Notes: a model not told the origin generated them from the sequence alone. Positions 1 to 7,512 are shown, counted from the first letter of the stretch. The stretch: DNA of 18,088 bases from DATLZB01 sp035574175 (GCA_035574175.1 DATLZB010000117.1:1-18088), one strand, 5' to 3'. Made by a program: numbers and translations.

Positions 1-1
1 C

Positions 2-787
2 GGCGGGCACGACTGGATAAGCTTCAACCGCCGTCCCGATCTGGACTTCGACGCCTTCGCGCGTGCCCGCGGAATCGATCTCGGAAAGCCGATCATCGGG
101 CTCTTAACCAACGTGTTCTGGGACGCCCAGCTCCACTACCCGGCCAACGCATTCGCCTCCATGCGCGAATGGCTGGTCGAGACCGTGCGGTATTTCGCCG
201 GGCGAGCCGATCTGCAACTGGTCATCCGCGCACATCCGGCGGAGACGACCGGCGCCATGCCGGCGCGCGAGACGGCGGCCTCCATTATCGCGGCAGCGAT
301 CGGCGAACTGCCGGCGAATGTGTTCCTTGTCGACTCCTCGGAGGCCATCAGCACTTACGTTATCGCCCGGCACTGCCGCGCGTGCATCATCTTCGCCACC
401 AAGGCAGGGATCGAGCTGCTCGCCATGGGGATCCCCGTGATCGCCGCCGGCGAGGCCTGGGTCCGCGGCAAGGGCATGGCCGGCGAGGCCGAGGACAAGA
501 AGGGCTATTTCGCTCTGCTCGACCGCCTGCCTGATCCGCCCCGCGACATGACGGGCGTGGTCGAGCGGGCCGAGCGCTATGCCTTCCACTTCTTTTTCCG
601 CCGGATGATTCCGGTGCGTGCGGCCGTCGAGGCGGCAGGCTGGCCGCCCTTCGACCTCAAGGTGGATCGGCTGGCCGAGCTCGAGGCGGGCGCCGACCTC
701 GGGCTCGACATCATTTGCGCCGGCATCCTGGAGGGTGCCCCGTTCGAGTATCCAGCCGAACGTCTGATCGATGGTCCTGAACTCTAG
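2..787 (+). CDS. Capsule polysaccharide biosynthesis/export family protein (5' end missing)
   Basis: The reading frame is open from the left edge to the TAG at 785-787, so only the last 261 residues are present. The visible part looks like the C-terminal lobe of Capsule_synth/KpsC-KpsS-type proteins, which act as Kdo transferases or in export of surface polysaccharide. What shows this is an IRAHPAE motif about residue 77, followed by a stretch with TKAGIELLAMGIPVIAAGEAW. That pattern (small residue, G-x-E-hydrophobic, G-x-PV) is the nucleotide-sugar-binding signature of this glycosyltransferase-B-like fold. There is no signal peptide or membrane segment in the visible part, consistent with a cytoplasmic enzyme. 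Gene neighbours upstream lie outside the window, so a link to a capsule locus cannot be checked. The family is fairly sure; the exact reaction is not. Confidence 0.72.
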   Translation, partial: GGHDWISFNRRPDLDFDAFARARGIDLGKPIIGLLTNVFWDAQLHYPANAFASMREWLVETVRYFAGRADLQLVIRAHPAETTGAMPARETAASIIAAAIGELPANVFLVDSSEAISTYVIARHCRACIIFATKAGIELLAMGIPVIAAGEAWVRGKGMAGEAEDKKGYFALLDRLPDPPRDMTGVVERAERYAFHFFFRRMIPVRAAVEAAGWPPFDLKVDRLAELEAGADLGLDIICAGILEGAPFEYPAERLIDGPEL

Positions 788-802
788 GGGTCGTCGCACC
801 CC
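787..802 (+). terminator. Small GC hairpin at the end of the capsule-type gene
   Basis: GGGGT (787-791) and ACCCC (798-802) can pair round a six-base loop, starting on the last base of the stop codon. There is no T tract after it, so it is at best a weak or Rho-assisted terminator. The 150 bp up to cydA otherwise hold only a TAGAAT-like -10 element (852-857) with no convincing -35. Confidence 0.25.
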
Positions 803-937
803 CCAGGCGCGTTAATGCACCTGTCGGCCGTCCGTCCGCAGCACCCGGCGGTAGAATGGCCACCGCAAAGCCATTAGTGTCCGGTGTGGGTTGTGGCGCG
901 GGCGCGCCTTCGCCGCAAAGCACGAGGAGGTCGTTCG

Positions 938-2338
938 ATGGACTTCGATGCTTTACTCCTGGCGCGCATTCAGTTCGCCTTCACCGTCACCTTCCACATC
1001 ATCTTTCCCACCTTCACCATCGGCCTGTCAGCCTACATCGCCACGCTCGAGCTGCTTTGGTTGAGGTCCGGCAGGGAGCACTACCATCTGCTTGCCCGCT
1101 TCTGGACCAAGATCTTTGCGGTCTCCTTCGCCATGGGCGTGGTGTCGGGCATCGTGCTCTCCTACCAGTTCGGCACCAACTGGAGCCGGTTCTCGGTGAT
1201 CGTTGGCAACGTGGTGAGCCCGCTCATCGGCTATGAGGTGCTGACCGCGTTCTTTCTGGAAGCGACGTTTCTCGGCGTGATGCTGTTCGGCTGGAACCGC
1301 GTGCCGCCGTGGCTTCACGTCATGTCCACCATCATCGTCGCGGTTGGCACCGCCATCTCCGCCTTCTGGATACTTGCCGCCAACAGCTGGATGCAGACGC
1401 CGGCGGGCTACGAGATGAGGGACGGCATCGCCATTCCCGTCGATTGGGTCTCCATCATCTTCAATCCGAGCTTTCCTTACCGCCTCGCACACATGCTGAC
1501 GGCGGCTTACCTGACGACGTCTTTCGTCGTGCTGGCGGTAGGCGCGCGCTATTTGCTGGCCGGCCGTCACCTCGAGGAGGCCCGTACCATGGTTCGCATG
1601 GGAGTGGGCTTTGCCGCCATCGTGGCGCCGCTGCAGGTTCTCATCGGCGACCTGCACGGCCTCAATACGGCCAAGTACCAACCGATCAAGGTGGCAGCGA
1701 TCGAGGCGCACTGGGACGGCTCCAAGCCCGGCGACTTCTACGTCTTCGCTTGGCCGAACGAGAGGACGGAGTCGAACGACTTCGCCTTGTCGATCCCCAA
1801 CGCCGCCTCGTTGCTCATCACGCATGACCCCAACGGGCTGTTTCCGGGTCTTAAGAGCGTGCCGCCGAGCGACAGACCACCGGTGCCTTTGGTGTTCTTC
1901 GCCTTCCGCCTGATGATCCTCATCGGTTTCAGCATGCTTGCCGCCGGCTGGGTCGGCCTCTGGCTGTGGTGGCGCGGGCGGCTGTTTGAGACGAGGTGGT
2001 TCCTGTGGCCGGCCGCCCACGTGTGGTGGTCGGGCTTCATCGCCGTGATCGCCGGCTGGATCGTCACCGAGAGCGGGCGCCAGCCGTGGATTGCGCACGG
2101 CATCTTGCGCACTGCGGACGCGCTCTCGCCGGTGCCGGCGGGAAGCATTGCGCTCACGCTGGCCATGTTCATCCTCGTCTACGGCATCATCTTCTCGATG
2201 GGCATCTACTACATCAACCGCCTGATCGCGGCCGGACCCAAGGGTTCGGCCGTGAAGCCGCCCGATCGGGGCACGCCGACGCGGCCGCTGTCGGCCGCCG
2301 AGGAGGCCGGACGCGAGGTGCTGGGATCGCAGACCTGA
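938..2338 (+). CDS. cydA: Cytochrome bd-type ubiquinol oxidase subunit I (CIO type)
   Basis: Catalytic subunit of the bd quinol oxidase of the cytoplasmic membrane, which oxidises quinol and reduces oxygen to water without proton pumping. The protein has 466 residues with many hydrophobic helices. The haem ligands are recognisable: His20 near the N-terminus in FHIIFPTF (b595 ligand position), His185 in YRLAHML and Met326 in FRLM (b558 ligands). The GRQPW signature is at 380-384. The quinol-binding Q-loop is short, which fits the cyanide-insensitive (CioA) branch rather than E. coli CydA with its long loop. The ATG at 938 was chosen because ACGAGGAGG lies just upstream and the N-terminus then matches the family; an in-frame start at 884 would add 18 non-family residues. 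The gene is followed 32 bp later by cydB. Confidence 0.95.
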   Translation: MDFDALLLARIQFAFTVTFHIIFPTFTIGLSAYIATLELLWLRSGREHYHLLARFWTKIFAVSFAMGVVSGIVLSYQFGTNWSRFSVIVGNVVSPLIGYEVLTAFFLEATFLGVMLFGWNRVPPWLHVMSTIIVAVGTAISAFWILAANSWMQTPAGYEMRDGIAIPVDWVSIIFNPSFPYRLAHMLTAAYLTTSFVVLAVGARYLLAGRHLEEARTMVRMGVGFAAIVAPLQVLIGDLHGLNTAKYQPIKVAAIEAHWDGSKPGDFYVFAWPNERTESNDFALSIPNAASLLITHDPNGLFPGLKSVPPSDRPPVPLVFFAFRLMILIGFSMLAAGWVGLWLWWRGRLFETRWFLWPAAHVWWSGFIAVIAGWIVTESGRQPWIAHGILRTADALSPVPAGSIALTLAMFILVYGIIFSMGIYYINRLIAAGPKGSAVKPPDRGTPTRPLSAAEEAGREVLGSQT

Positions 2339-2370
2339 GGCGGGTGCAACGGGAGTCTCGGAGAGGGGCC

Positions 2371-3375
2371 ATGGAATGGTATCTGCCGGTGGTGTGGGCG
2401 GTGGTGATCGGCATCGCCGTGGTCATGTACGTCATCCTTGACGGGTTCGATCTCGGTATCGGCATCCTATTTCCCGCCTTCAAGGAGGACCGCCATCGCG
2501 ACCAAATGGTCAATACCGTGGCTCCGTTTTGGGACGGCAACGAGACCTGGCTCGTGCTCGGCGGCGGCGGGCTATGGGTCGCCTTCCCGCAGGCCTACGC
2601 CGTGCTGATGCCGGCCATGTACCTGCCGGTCATTTTCATGCTGCTCGCCCTCGTGTTCCGCGGGGTGGCGTTCGAATTCCGGTGGGTGGCGCGCACCAGC
2701 AAGGTCTGGTGGAACCGCGCCTTCTGGCTCGGCTCGACGCTCGCTGCCTTTTTCCAGGGGCTCATTCTCGGCGGCCTGGTTCAGGGCATCGAGGTTGCAA
2801 ACGGCGAGTACGCCGGCGGTCCGTTCGACTGGCTCACGCCGTTTGCCATTGTATGCGGGCTCGGCGTCGTTGCCGGGTACGCCCTGCTCGGCGCCACCTG
2901 GCTGGTGATGAAGACCGAGGGCGACGTGGCATCCCGCGCGCGCCGATACGCGAAGCTGCTGATCGTGGTCGTGCTGGCCTTCATGGCGGCCGTAAGCCTA
3001 TGGACGCCGCTCGCGGTGGAGCACATCCGCGAGCGCTGGTTCACGCTGCAGAACCTCATGTTCTTGTGGCCCGTTCCGCTCGTCACGGCGCTCCTCGCCT
3101 GGCACGGGTGGCGCTGGCTCGACAGCGGCGAGGAGTTCCGCCCCTTCTTCGCCGCCATCGGCCTATTCCTGTTGGGCTACATGGGGCTGGCGATCTCCTG
3201 GTTCCCCTATCTCGTGCCGCCATCGCTCACCATCTGGCAGGCTGCCGCCGTGCCGTCGACACAGGTTTTCTTGCTGATCGGGGTGCTGCTGCTGCTTCCG
3301 CTCAATCTCGCCTATATCGGCTACGTCTACTGGCTCTTTCGCGGCAAGGTGCGGGAGGGTGAGGGTTATCACTGA
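2371..3375 (+). CDS. cydB: Cytochrome bd-type ubiquinol oxidase subunit II (CIO type)
   Basis: Second subunit of the bd oxidase, a 334-residue integral membrane protein that pairs with CydA and stabilises the haem-bearing subunit. Family hallmarks are the N-terminal LDGFDLG motif (residues 23-29), FWDGNETWL (53-61) and RGVAFEFR, with about eight or nine hydrophobic helices. The length is usual for CydB/CioB. The ATG at 2371 follows a purine-rich GAGAGGGG stretch, and the gene is surely co-transcribed with cydA. No CydX-like small membrane subunit follows: the next plus-strand ATG (3375, overlapping the stop) opens a frame without a hydrophobic helix. The cydDC assembly transporter genes are not in the window. 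Confidence 0.95.
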   Translation: MEWYLPVVWAVVIGIAVVMYVILDGFDLGIGILFPAFKEDRHRDQMVNTVAPFWDGNETWLVLGGGGLWVAFPQAYAVLMPAMYLPVIFMLLALVFRGVAFEFRWVARTSKVWWNRAFWLGSTLAAFFQGLILGGLVQGIEVANGEYAGGPFDWLTPFAIVCGLGVVAGYALLGATWLVMKTEGDVASRARRYAKLLIVVVLAFMAAVSLWTPLAVEHIRERWFTLQNLMFLWPVPLVTALLAWHGWRWLDSGEEFRPFFAAIGLFLLGYMGLAISWFPYLVPPSLTIWQAAAVPSTQVFLLIGVLLLLPLNLAYIGYVYWLFRGKVREGEGYH

Positions 3376-3382
3376 TGCGCTT

Positions 3383-3399
3383 GCCCGAGCGGCCCGGGC
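3383..3399. terminator. Short GC hairpin between convergent cydB and the attachment gene
   Basis: GCCCG (3383-3387) and CGGGC (3395-3399) pair round a seven-base loop inside the 38 bp separating the two convergent stops. There is no T tract on either strand, so use as a terminator is a guess from position. Confidence 0.22.
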
Positions 3400-3413
3400 C
3401 TGCGGCTCCGACG

Positions 3414-3863
3414 TCAGGGCTGCAGTACGCGCTCGAGGTGCGAGGGCAGCTCGCGCACCGGGATTTTTGTGAGGTCGGCGACCAGTTCGCCCGCGATCCT
3501 GGCTTTGACCTGGTCCGACAACTCTTCGCGCAGGTCTCCCATGGTCACGGCGGGGGCGACCACCACGAGCTTGTCGAAATTGCCCGCATTGAGCTGTTCT
3601 TCGATGGCCGCCGCGATACGGCGCGCGAACCGCCGCTTGGCATCGCGATGAGGGTCGGTCGGTCGTTCCATGGCGTGCCGCGTGGCGCCTTGCGATTCGA
3701 AGGTGCGCCCGGGCCGGTCGGCCATGATCTCGCGGCTCGGCGGCAGTACCGTCTCAAGTTCCATCCCGGGTACCGCGTCGAGCTGGCTTGCCCGCCCGTA
3801 CGTGCAGTAAACCTGAGCGCGGCGTCCATCGGCGATCAACACCCACGTTCGAATCTGTTTCAT
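3414..3863 (-). CDS. Host attachment family protein (PF10116-like)
   Basis: A 149-residue soluble protein matching the 'protein required for attachment to host cells' family. The N-terminus (KQIRTWVLIADGRRAQVY) is the typical first strand with the WVLIADG.RA signature. The middle holds the basic DPHRDAKRRFARRIAAAIEEQ segment, and the strand LVVVAPAVTMGDLREEL is followed by a C-terminal DLTKIPVRELPSHL segment, again typical. Family members are named from a Rhizobium/Agrobacterium attachment phenotype, but the fold is thought to relate to the eRF1-like (baeRF) group, so the real activity may concern ribosomes or RNA; this is inference. The start at 3863 has GGAGGGCAAGG directly upstream; an in-frame start 15 codons earlier lacks family similarity. 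The gene is convergent with cydB and divergent from the CBS gene. Confidence 0.87.
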   Translation of the reverse strand: MKQIRTWVLIADGRRAQVYCTYGRASQLDAVPGMELETVLPPSREIMADRPGRTFESQGATRHAMERPTDPHRDAKRRFARRIAAAIEEQLNAGNFDKLVVVAPAVTMGDLREELSDQVKARIAGELVADLTKIPVRELPSHLERVLQP

Positions 3864-3915
3864 CCTTGCCCTCCGCATTCTCACTGGCAGATGGCCAGCA
3901 CGGCTCAATCCCTAA

Positions 3916-3926
3916 CCTAATATAGG
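3916..3926 (-). promoter_or_regulatory. AT-rich dyad with -10-like element before the attachment gene
   Basis: CCTAATATAGG is a small inverted repeat (CCTA/TAGG) and the most AT-rich spot in the 291-bp divergent gap 3864-4154. On the minus strand it contains TATATT (3924-3919), about 55 nt before the attachment gene start, a plausible -10 element. No good -35 hexamer lies 16-18 bp upstream of it. Apart from this and the dyad at 4077-4090, I see nothing else in the gap. Confidence 0.3.
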
Positions 3927-4076
3927 AACGCTCTCGTTGGCCGACGGTTGCCGCCGTTCGCCCTCAACGGCCCACGCGCGTTTGAATGACTGAGCTGCGC
4001 TGGAACGGCGACCGCGGGGCTCCTACATCACCAGCATGGGCCTCGCGTACCCTTGCGGATCCCCAGGGTGGAGGCG

Positions 4077-4090
4077 TTGACCTTGGTCAA
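4077..4090 (+). promoter_or_regulatory. FNR/FixK-type binding box upstream of the CBS gene
   Basis: TTGACCTTGGTCAA is a perfect dyad of the form TTGAC-N4-GTCAA and fits the CRP/FNR-family 'anaerobox' pattern TTGA-N6-TCAA used by FNR, FixK and related regulators. Its 3' end lies 64 bp before the CBS protein start at 4155. A class II site centred at -41.5 would put transcription start near 4125, which leaves a reasonable leader. The -10 region itself is poor; TCTAGA at 4125-4130 is the nearest match. In rhizobia and relatives, CBS-domain proteins are often in the FixK regulon, which makes the site credible. The binding protein is not encoded in the window. Confidence 0.6.
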
Positions 4091-4154
4091 GGCTGTCTTT
4101 GCCGCATGCTGCAGGGTCGCCTGGTCTAGAAGCTCCAACACATGGGAGAACGCC

Positions 4155-4574
4155 ATGAAAGTGAAGGACGCCATGCACCAGGGCGTGGAGTGGGTCAGCC
4201 CCGATACGCCGGTGAGCGAGGTCGCCAGGCGCATGCGCGATCTCGACATAGGGGCCATACCGGTCGGCGAAAACGATCGTCTCATCGGCATGGTCACCGA
4301 TCGCGACATCGCCTGCCGTGCGGTGGCCGAAGGCAGGGATCCGGCCAGGACGAGCGCGCGCGAAGTGATGACAAAGGGCATTGTCTACTGCCGCGACAAC
4401 GAGGAGCTCGGCGACGCTCTGCGCATCATGGAGCAAAAGAAGCTGAGGCGCCTGCCGGTGATCAACGACAAGAAGCGGATGGTTGGAATGCTGAGCCTCG
4501 GCGACATCGCCCATTCGGCATCGCGCGAGCTGACCGGAGAGATGGTCTCAGCGGTAGCCGAGCACCACGCCTGA
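4155..4574 (+). CDS. Tandem CBS-domain protein
   Basis: A 139-residue protein made almost wholly of two CBS motifs. The first (about residues 1-58) starts MKVKDAM and ends RLIGMVTDRDIACR; the second (about 70-125) starts AREVMTKG and ends MVGMLSLGDIAHSAS. CBS pairs bind adenosyl ligands such as AMP, ATP or SAM and report energy or redox state to partner proteins. The cytoplasmic stand-alone form suggests a sensor or regulatory partner rather than an enzyme. The ATG at 4155 has GGGAGA 5 bp upstream; a start at 4053 would add a non-CBS leader that contains the FNR/FixK-like box. The stop lies 32 bp before the DUF3775 start chosen here. Control by oxygen is suggested by that upstream box. Confidence 0.88.
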   Translation: MKVKDAMHQGVEWVSPDTPVSEVARRMRDLDIGAIPVGENDRLIGMVTDRDIACRAVAEGRDPARTSAREVMTKGIVYCRDNEELGDALRIMEQKKLRRLPVINDKKRMVGMLSLGDIAHSASRELTGEMVSAVAEHHA

Positions 4575-4606
4575 TGCGCATCAAGCCCCATCGAGGAACA
4601 AAGCAG

Positions 4607-5068
4607 ATGCCGAGACGGGTGATGCCCGAGCGGAGGCAGAGCGAGGAGGCGGCGGAGCTTGCCATCTCTCCGGAGAAGGTCTGCTTCGTCATCATCAAGG
4701 CGCGCGAGTTCGATGTGAAGGACGCGGCGGTCGAGCCGGACCCGGCCTCCAACGCCTCGGACGACCGCATGATCGCCGTGCTCGAAGCGCACGCGGACGA
4801 CCCTGTGGTCGAGGAGCTCACTTCCTTCATTTCCGCTCTGACGGAGGACGAGCAGATCGATCTCGTGGCTCTGATGTGGCTCGGACGCGACGACAACACG
4901 CTCGAGGACTGGTCGGCATTGCGGGCGGAGGCGGCCCGTGCCTACCACGCCGACGGGCGGCGCACCGCGGCGTATCTGATCGGCACTCCGCTGGTCGGCG
5001 ACTACCTCGAGGAAGGTCTCTCGATGCTCGGCCACTCGTGCGAGGCTTTCGAGATCAACCGGCTCTGA
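4607..5068 (+). CDS. DUF3775 domain-containing protein
   Basis: A 153-residue acidic, soluble protein of unknown function. The C-terminal part (about residues 65-150) carries the DUF3775 pattern: DPVVEELTSFISALTEDEQ, then LVALMWLGRDD, an EDW segment, and TAAYLIGTPLVGDYLEEGL near the end. These proteins are common in Rhizobiales and are often beside other stress or low-oxygen genes. The N-terminal 40 residues are basic and variable. The ATG at 4607 was chosen because GAGGAA (4593-4598) stands 8 bp upstream; the earlier ATG at 4574 overlaps the CBS stop (TGATG) and would add 11 residues without a Shine-Dalgarno. It is probably co-transcribed with the CBS gene. Confidence 0.8.
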   Translation: MPRRVMPERRQSEEAAELAISPEKVCFVIIKAREFDVKDAAVEPDPASNASDDRMIAVLEAHADDPVVEELTSFISALTEDEQIDLVALMWLGRDDNTLEDWSALRAEAARAYHADGRRTAAYLIGTPLVGDYLEEGLSMLGHSCEAFEINRL

Positions 5069-5079
5069 GCCTGGGCACC

Positions 5080-5235
5080 ATGAAGCCGCATGCTCCGATG
5101 CCGGATGCTCGCCTCACCAGCCAGGAGATCGAAAACATCCTTTCGTATTTGGAAACTCTGCGCACGGACCGATCGGCCCCGCCGCTGGTTCAGCCACCTG
5201 GCGCGCCGAAACCCAAATACCCGCAGCCCTCCTGA
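5080..5235 (+). pseudogene. Remnant resembling the C-terminus of a c-type cytochrome
   Basis: This 51-codon frame reads KPHAPMPDARLTSQEIENIL at residues 2-21, then SYLETLR and a proline-rich tail. That is the usual end of a class I cytochrome c: the Met ligand in a P-M-P loop, then LT-x-x-EI-x-x-ILSYL-x-x-L for the last helix. The haem-binding CXXCH and the N-terminal two thirds are absent. Upstream DNA in this frame is the DUF3775 gene read out of frame, so the missing part is not nearby. No good Shine-Dalgarno precedes the ATG, and only 11 bp separate it from the DUF3775 stop. It is most simply a 5'-truncated relic. A real short protein that happens to resemble cytochrome c is the alternative. 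Confidence 0.5.
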
Positions 5236-5323
5236 TCGGGCTCGGTCGGACGGGCATTGCCACTGCTTGATCGTCGCGATAGTTCTCCCCTCCGCTGCAA
5301 CGGCGTATGGTCGAGGCTGTCGC

Positions 5324-6388
5324 ATGAACGTCAAGGGCAGGATCCCGGCATCGGTGCTCACCGGCTTTCTCGGTAGCGGCAAGACGACGGTACTGAACCG
5401 CCTCGTCCGCCATCCGGGGATGGCCAAGGCGCTCGTCATCATCAACGAGTTCGGCGAAATCGGACTCGATCACGAGCTGGTCGAGAAGGCGACCGACGAC
5501 ATGGTGCTCCTGCAGAGCGGGTGCGTGTGCTGCACGATCCGCAGCGATTTGGTCGACGCGCTCGAGGCCATGCTGTACAAGGCCGAGCAAGGCGAGATCC
5601 CGCGCTTTGACCGCGTGGTCATCGAAACGACGGGGCTGGCCGATCCGGCTCCCATTCTGCAGGGCTTCATCTCCGATCCCTGGATGGCGCAGCACTTCGT
5701 GCTCGACGGCGTGACCGCCACCGTCGATGCGGCGGCAGGCGATGCGACGCTCGACCGCCACATGGAGGCGGTCAAGCAGGCGGCGGTGGCCGACCGGATC
5801 TTGTTGACCAAGACGGATATCGCCGAGGCGGGGCAGAGTGCGGAGCTGGAGCGGCGGTTGCGCGAGTTGAACCCGGCAGCGCCGATCATCAGGACGACGC
5901 CGCAAAGCGATATCGACCCGGGCGTGCTGTTCGGCGCCGGCCTTTTTGATCCACTCGCCAAGAGCGCGGACGTGCGGCGCTGGCTGGACGAGGAAAGATA
6001 CCTGGCCAGGGCCCCCAGGCGCGGTGGGCATGCGCATGAAGGCCACGGGCACGGCCACCGTCACGACGTCAACCGTCACGACGACCATATCCGCGCCGTT
6101 TGCCTCATCTTCGACGACCCGATCCCGGGCGAGGTTCTCGACCGCTGGCTCGGCTCGCTGTTCAAGTTCAAGGGTCCCGATCTGTTGCGCTTCAAGGCCA
6201 TCGTCAACGTGAAGGAGCTCGAAGGGCCGCTCGTCCTGCACGGCGTCCAGCACGTCATCCACCCACCCATGGCGTTGAAGAGATGGCCGAGCGAGGACCG
6301 GCGCACACGCATGGTGTTCATCACCTATGACATCGACGAGAACGCCCTGCGCGAACTGTTTCAACGCAGTGTCGAGACGCCCGCCTAG
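5324..6388 (+). CDS. CobW/COG0523-family GTP-binding metallochaperone
   Basis: A 354-residue P-loop GTPase of the G3E family, whose members deliver metals such as zinc or cobalt to client proteins. The Walker A motif GFLGSGKTT is at residues 14-22, the metal-binding GCVCC motif at 66-70, and ETTGLADP marks switch II. A TKTD segment matches the guanine-specificity loop (NKxD type). A histidine-rich linker with about eight His starts at His236 and probably buffers metal. The C-terminal CobW_C domain follows (FKFKGPDLLRFKAIV, then HGVQHVIHPP). The ATG at 5324 follows GAGG with 7 bp spacing. No cobalamin gene is near, and no Zur-like box was seen in the 88 bp before it, so the metal is not decided. 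It is convergent with the LysR gene and overlaps it by 4 bp. Confidence 0.92.
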   Translation: MNVKGRIPASVLTGFLGSGKTTVLNRLVRHPGMAKALVIINEFGEIGLDHELVEKATDDMVLLQSGCVCCTIRSDLVDALEAMLYKAEQGEIPRFDRVVIETTGLADPAPILQGFISDPWMAQHFVLDGVTATVDAAAGDATLDRHMEAVKQAAVADRILLTKTDIAEAGQSAELERRLRELNPAAPIIRTTPQSDIDPGVLFGAGLFDPLAKSADVRRWLDEERYLARAPRRGGHAHEGHGHGHRHDVNRHDDHIRAVCLIFDDPIPGEVLDRWLGSLFKFKGPDLLRFKAIVNVKELEGPLVLHGVQHVIHPPMALKRWPSEDRRTRMVFITYDIDENALRELFQRSVETPA

Positions 6389-7305
6389 CGGGCCCGCATC
6401 CGCTGATCGTGCAAGCGCGGTACGAGGGTCGCTTCGACGAATTCGACGAAGGCGCGGGTCTTGGCCGGCAGGTGCTTGCTCTTCGAATGGTAAATGGCGA
6501 TCCGCTCCCGCGAAAGAGCGACGTCCTCGAGAATGGGCTTGAGTGCCCCACTGGCGATCTCCGGCCGCGCGGTGTAGCGGGGCACGCGCGCGATGCCGAG
6601 GCCCTCAATCGCCAGTTGCGCGCGCACCGCAGGGCTGTTGGAGCAGAACGTTCCCTTGACCTCGACCGAGATCTCATGCGCGCCGTCCTTGAACCACCAC
6701 TCCTTGGCGGAAAAAGGCGAGTCGATGAGGCAATTGTGGGCGCGCAGCTCCTGTGGGCGGCGCGGCTCGCCGAACCTCTTGAGGTAACTCGGGGCGGCAC
6801 AGATGACGTGCTCGATGATGCCGATGTCCTTGCCGATGAGACCCGGTCCGTTGGGCTTGCGGTGCGAGATGATGACGTCGCATCCGTACTCGACCGGGTT
6901 CTGCGTCACGCCTTCGTCGACCAGCTCGATGCGCACGTGGGGATACTTTCGCATGAAGCAGGGTATGAGCGGCGCAAGGAGCGCACGAGCGAAACCGATC
7001 GTCGCCTGGATACGCAACGTGCCGTACGGGCCGGTCTCGGTGTTGCGGGCGGCAACGACGAAGTCTTCGAGACCTTCGAGCGCCGAGAGGCAGTTGCGGA
7101 AAAACCTCTCGCCGACCTCGGTGAGCGCCACGCCGTGCGTGGAGCGGCAGAGCAGCGAAAACCCAAGCATGTCCTCAAGCTCGCTGATGTGCTTGCTCAC
7201 GACCGAGGGCGTCGTTCGCAGATCGCGGGCGGCCTTGGTGAAGCTGCGCCGCTCGGCGACGCGCACGAACGTGTTAAGCTTGTTCAAATCCTTGACGGCC
7301 TGCAT
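6385..7305 (-). CDS. LysR family transcriptional regulator
   Basis: A 306-residue regulator. The winged helix-turn-helix occupies about residues 8-67, with FVRVAERRSFTKAARDL leading into the recognition helix TTPSVVSKHISELEDMLG and the wing TEVGERFF. The rest is a periplasmic-binding-like effector domain, starting YGTLRIQATIGFARALLAPL. The lack of a C-terminal extension and the sequence style put it near the CrgA/DmlR branch. It stands divergent to the amidohydrolase-receptor block, with 207 bp between starts, the classic arrangement for a LysR protein that controls its neighbour and itself. The ATG at 7305 has only a weak GGTGGGTGA upstream. Its TAG stop shares the CTAG tetranucleotide at 6385-6388 with the stop of the convergent CobW-like gene. 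Confidence 0.92.
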   Translation of the reverse strand: MQAVKDLNKLNTFVRVAERRSFTKAARDLRTTPSVVSKHISELEDMLGFSLLCRSTHGVALTEVGERFFRNCLSALEGLEDFVVAARNTETGPYGTLRIQATIGFARALLAPLIPCFMRKYPHVRIELVDEGVTQNPVEYGCDVIISHRKPNGPGLIGKDIGIIEHVICAAPSYLKRFGEPRRPQELRAHNCLIDSPFSAKEWWFKDGAHEISVEVKGTFCSNSPAVRAQLAIEGLGIARVPRYTARPEIASGALKPILEDVALSRERIAIYHSKSKHLPAKTRAFVEFVEATLVPRLHDQRMRAR

Positions 7306-7425
7306 GTCATGTCACCCACCGCTCGCCGTTCCTTCAACCGGACTCCCAGCGAGACAATCGGCGATCCCTCACGCTCCTTCCGCTGATCGGTCGGCCGCTG
7401 GCGCGGCGGTCCTGGAAACACCGTT

Positions 7426-7464
7426 GTTCTGAGAACGTGGATACCCTCGGTCCGGTCGATCGAC
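7426..7464. promoter_or_regulatory. Two dyads in the LysR/amidohydrolase divergent region, candidate operator
   Basis: GTTCTGAGAAC (7426-7436) is a perfect 5-1-5 inverted repeat, and GTCGATCGAC (7455-7464) is a perfect 10-bp palindrome. Both lie 49-87 bp before the amidohydrolase start, just upstream of a TATCAT -10-like element at 7476-7481. LysR proteins usually bind two such sites, a recognition and an activation site, near the -35 region, so the spacing fits. Neither is proven as the site. Confidence 0.35.
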
Positions 7465-7512
7465 TAGGGTTCTTCTATCATACAGCGGGTTCAAGAAGGG
7501 CAAGGAAAGCTG

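Noticed and set aside
3375..3920. 181-codon plus-strand frame starting on the cydB stop (TGATG), considered as a CydX-like subunit or third operon gene
   Set aside because: It has no hydrophobic helix and lies wholly antisense to the well-supported attachment family gene.
5114..6364. 416-codon minus-strand frame across the CobW-like gene
   Set aside because: No domain pattern and shadow composition; the plus strand has Walker A, GCVCC and CobW_C.
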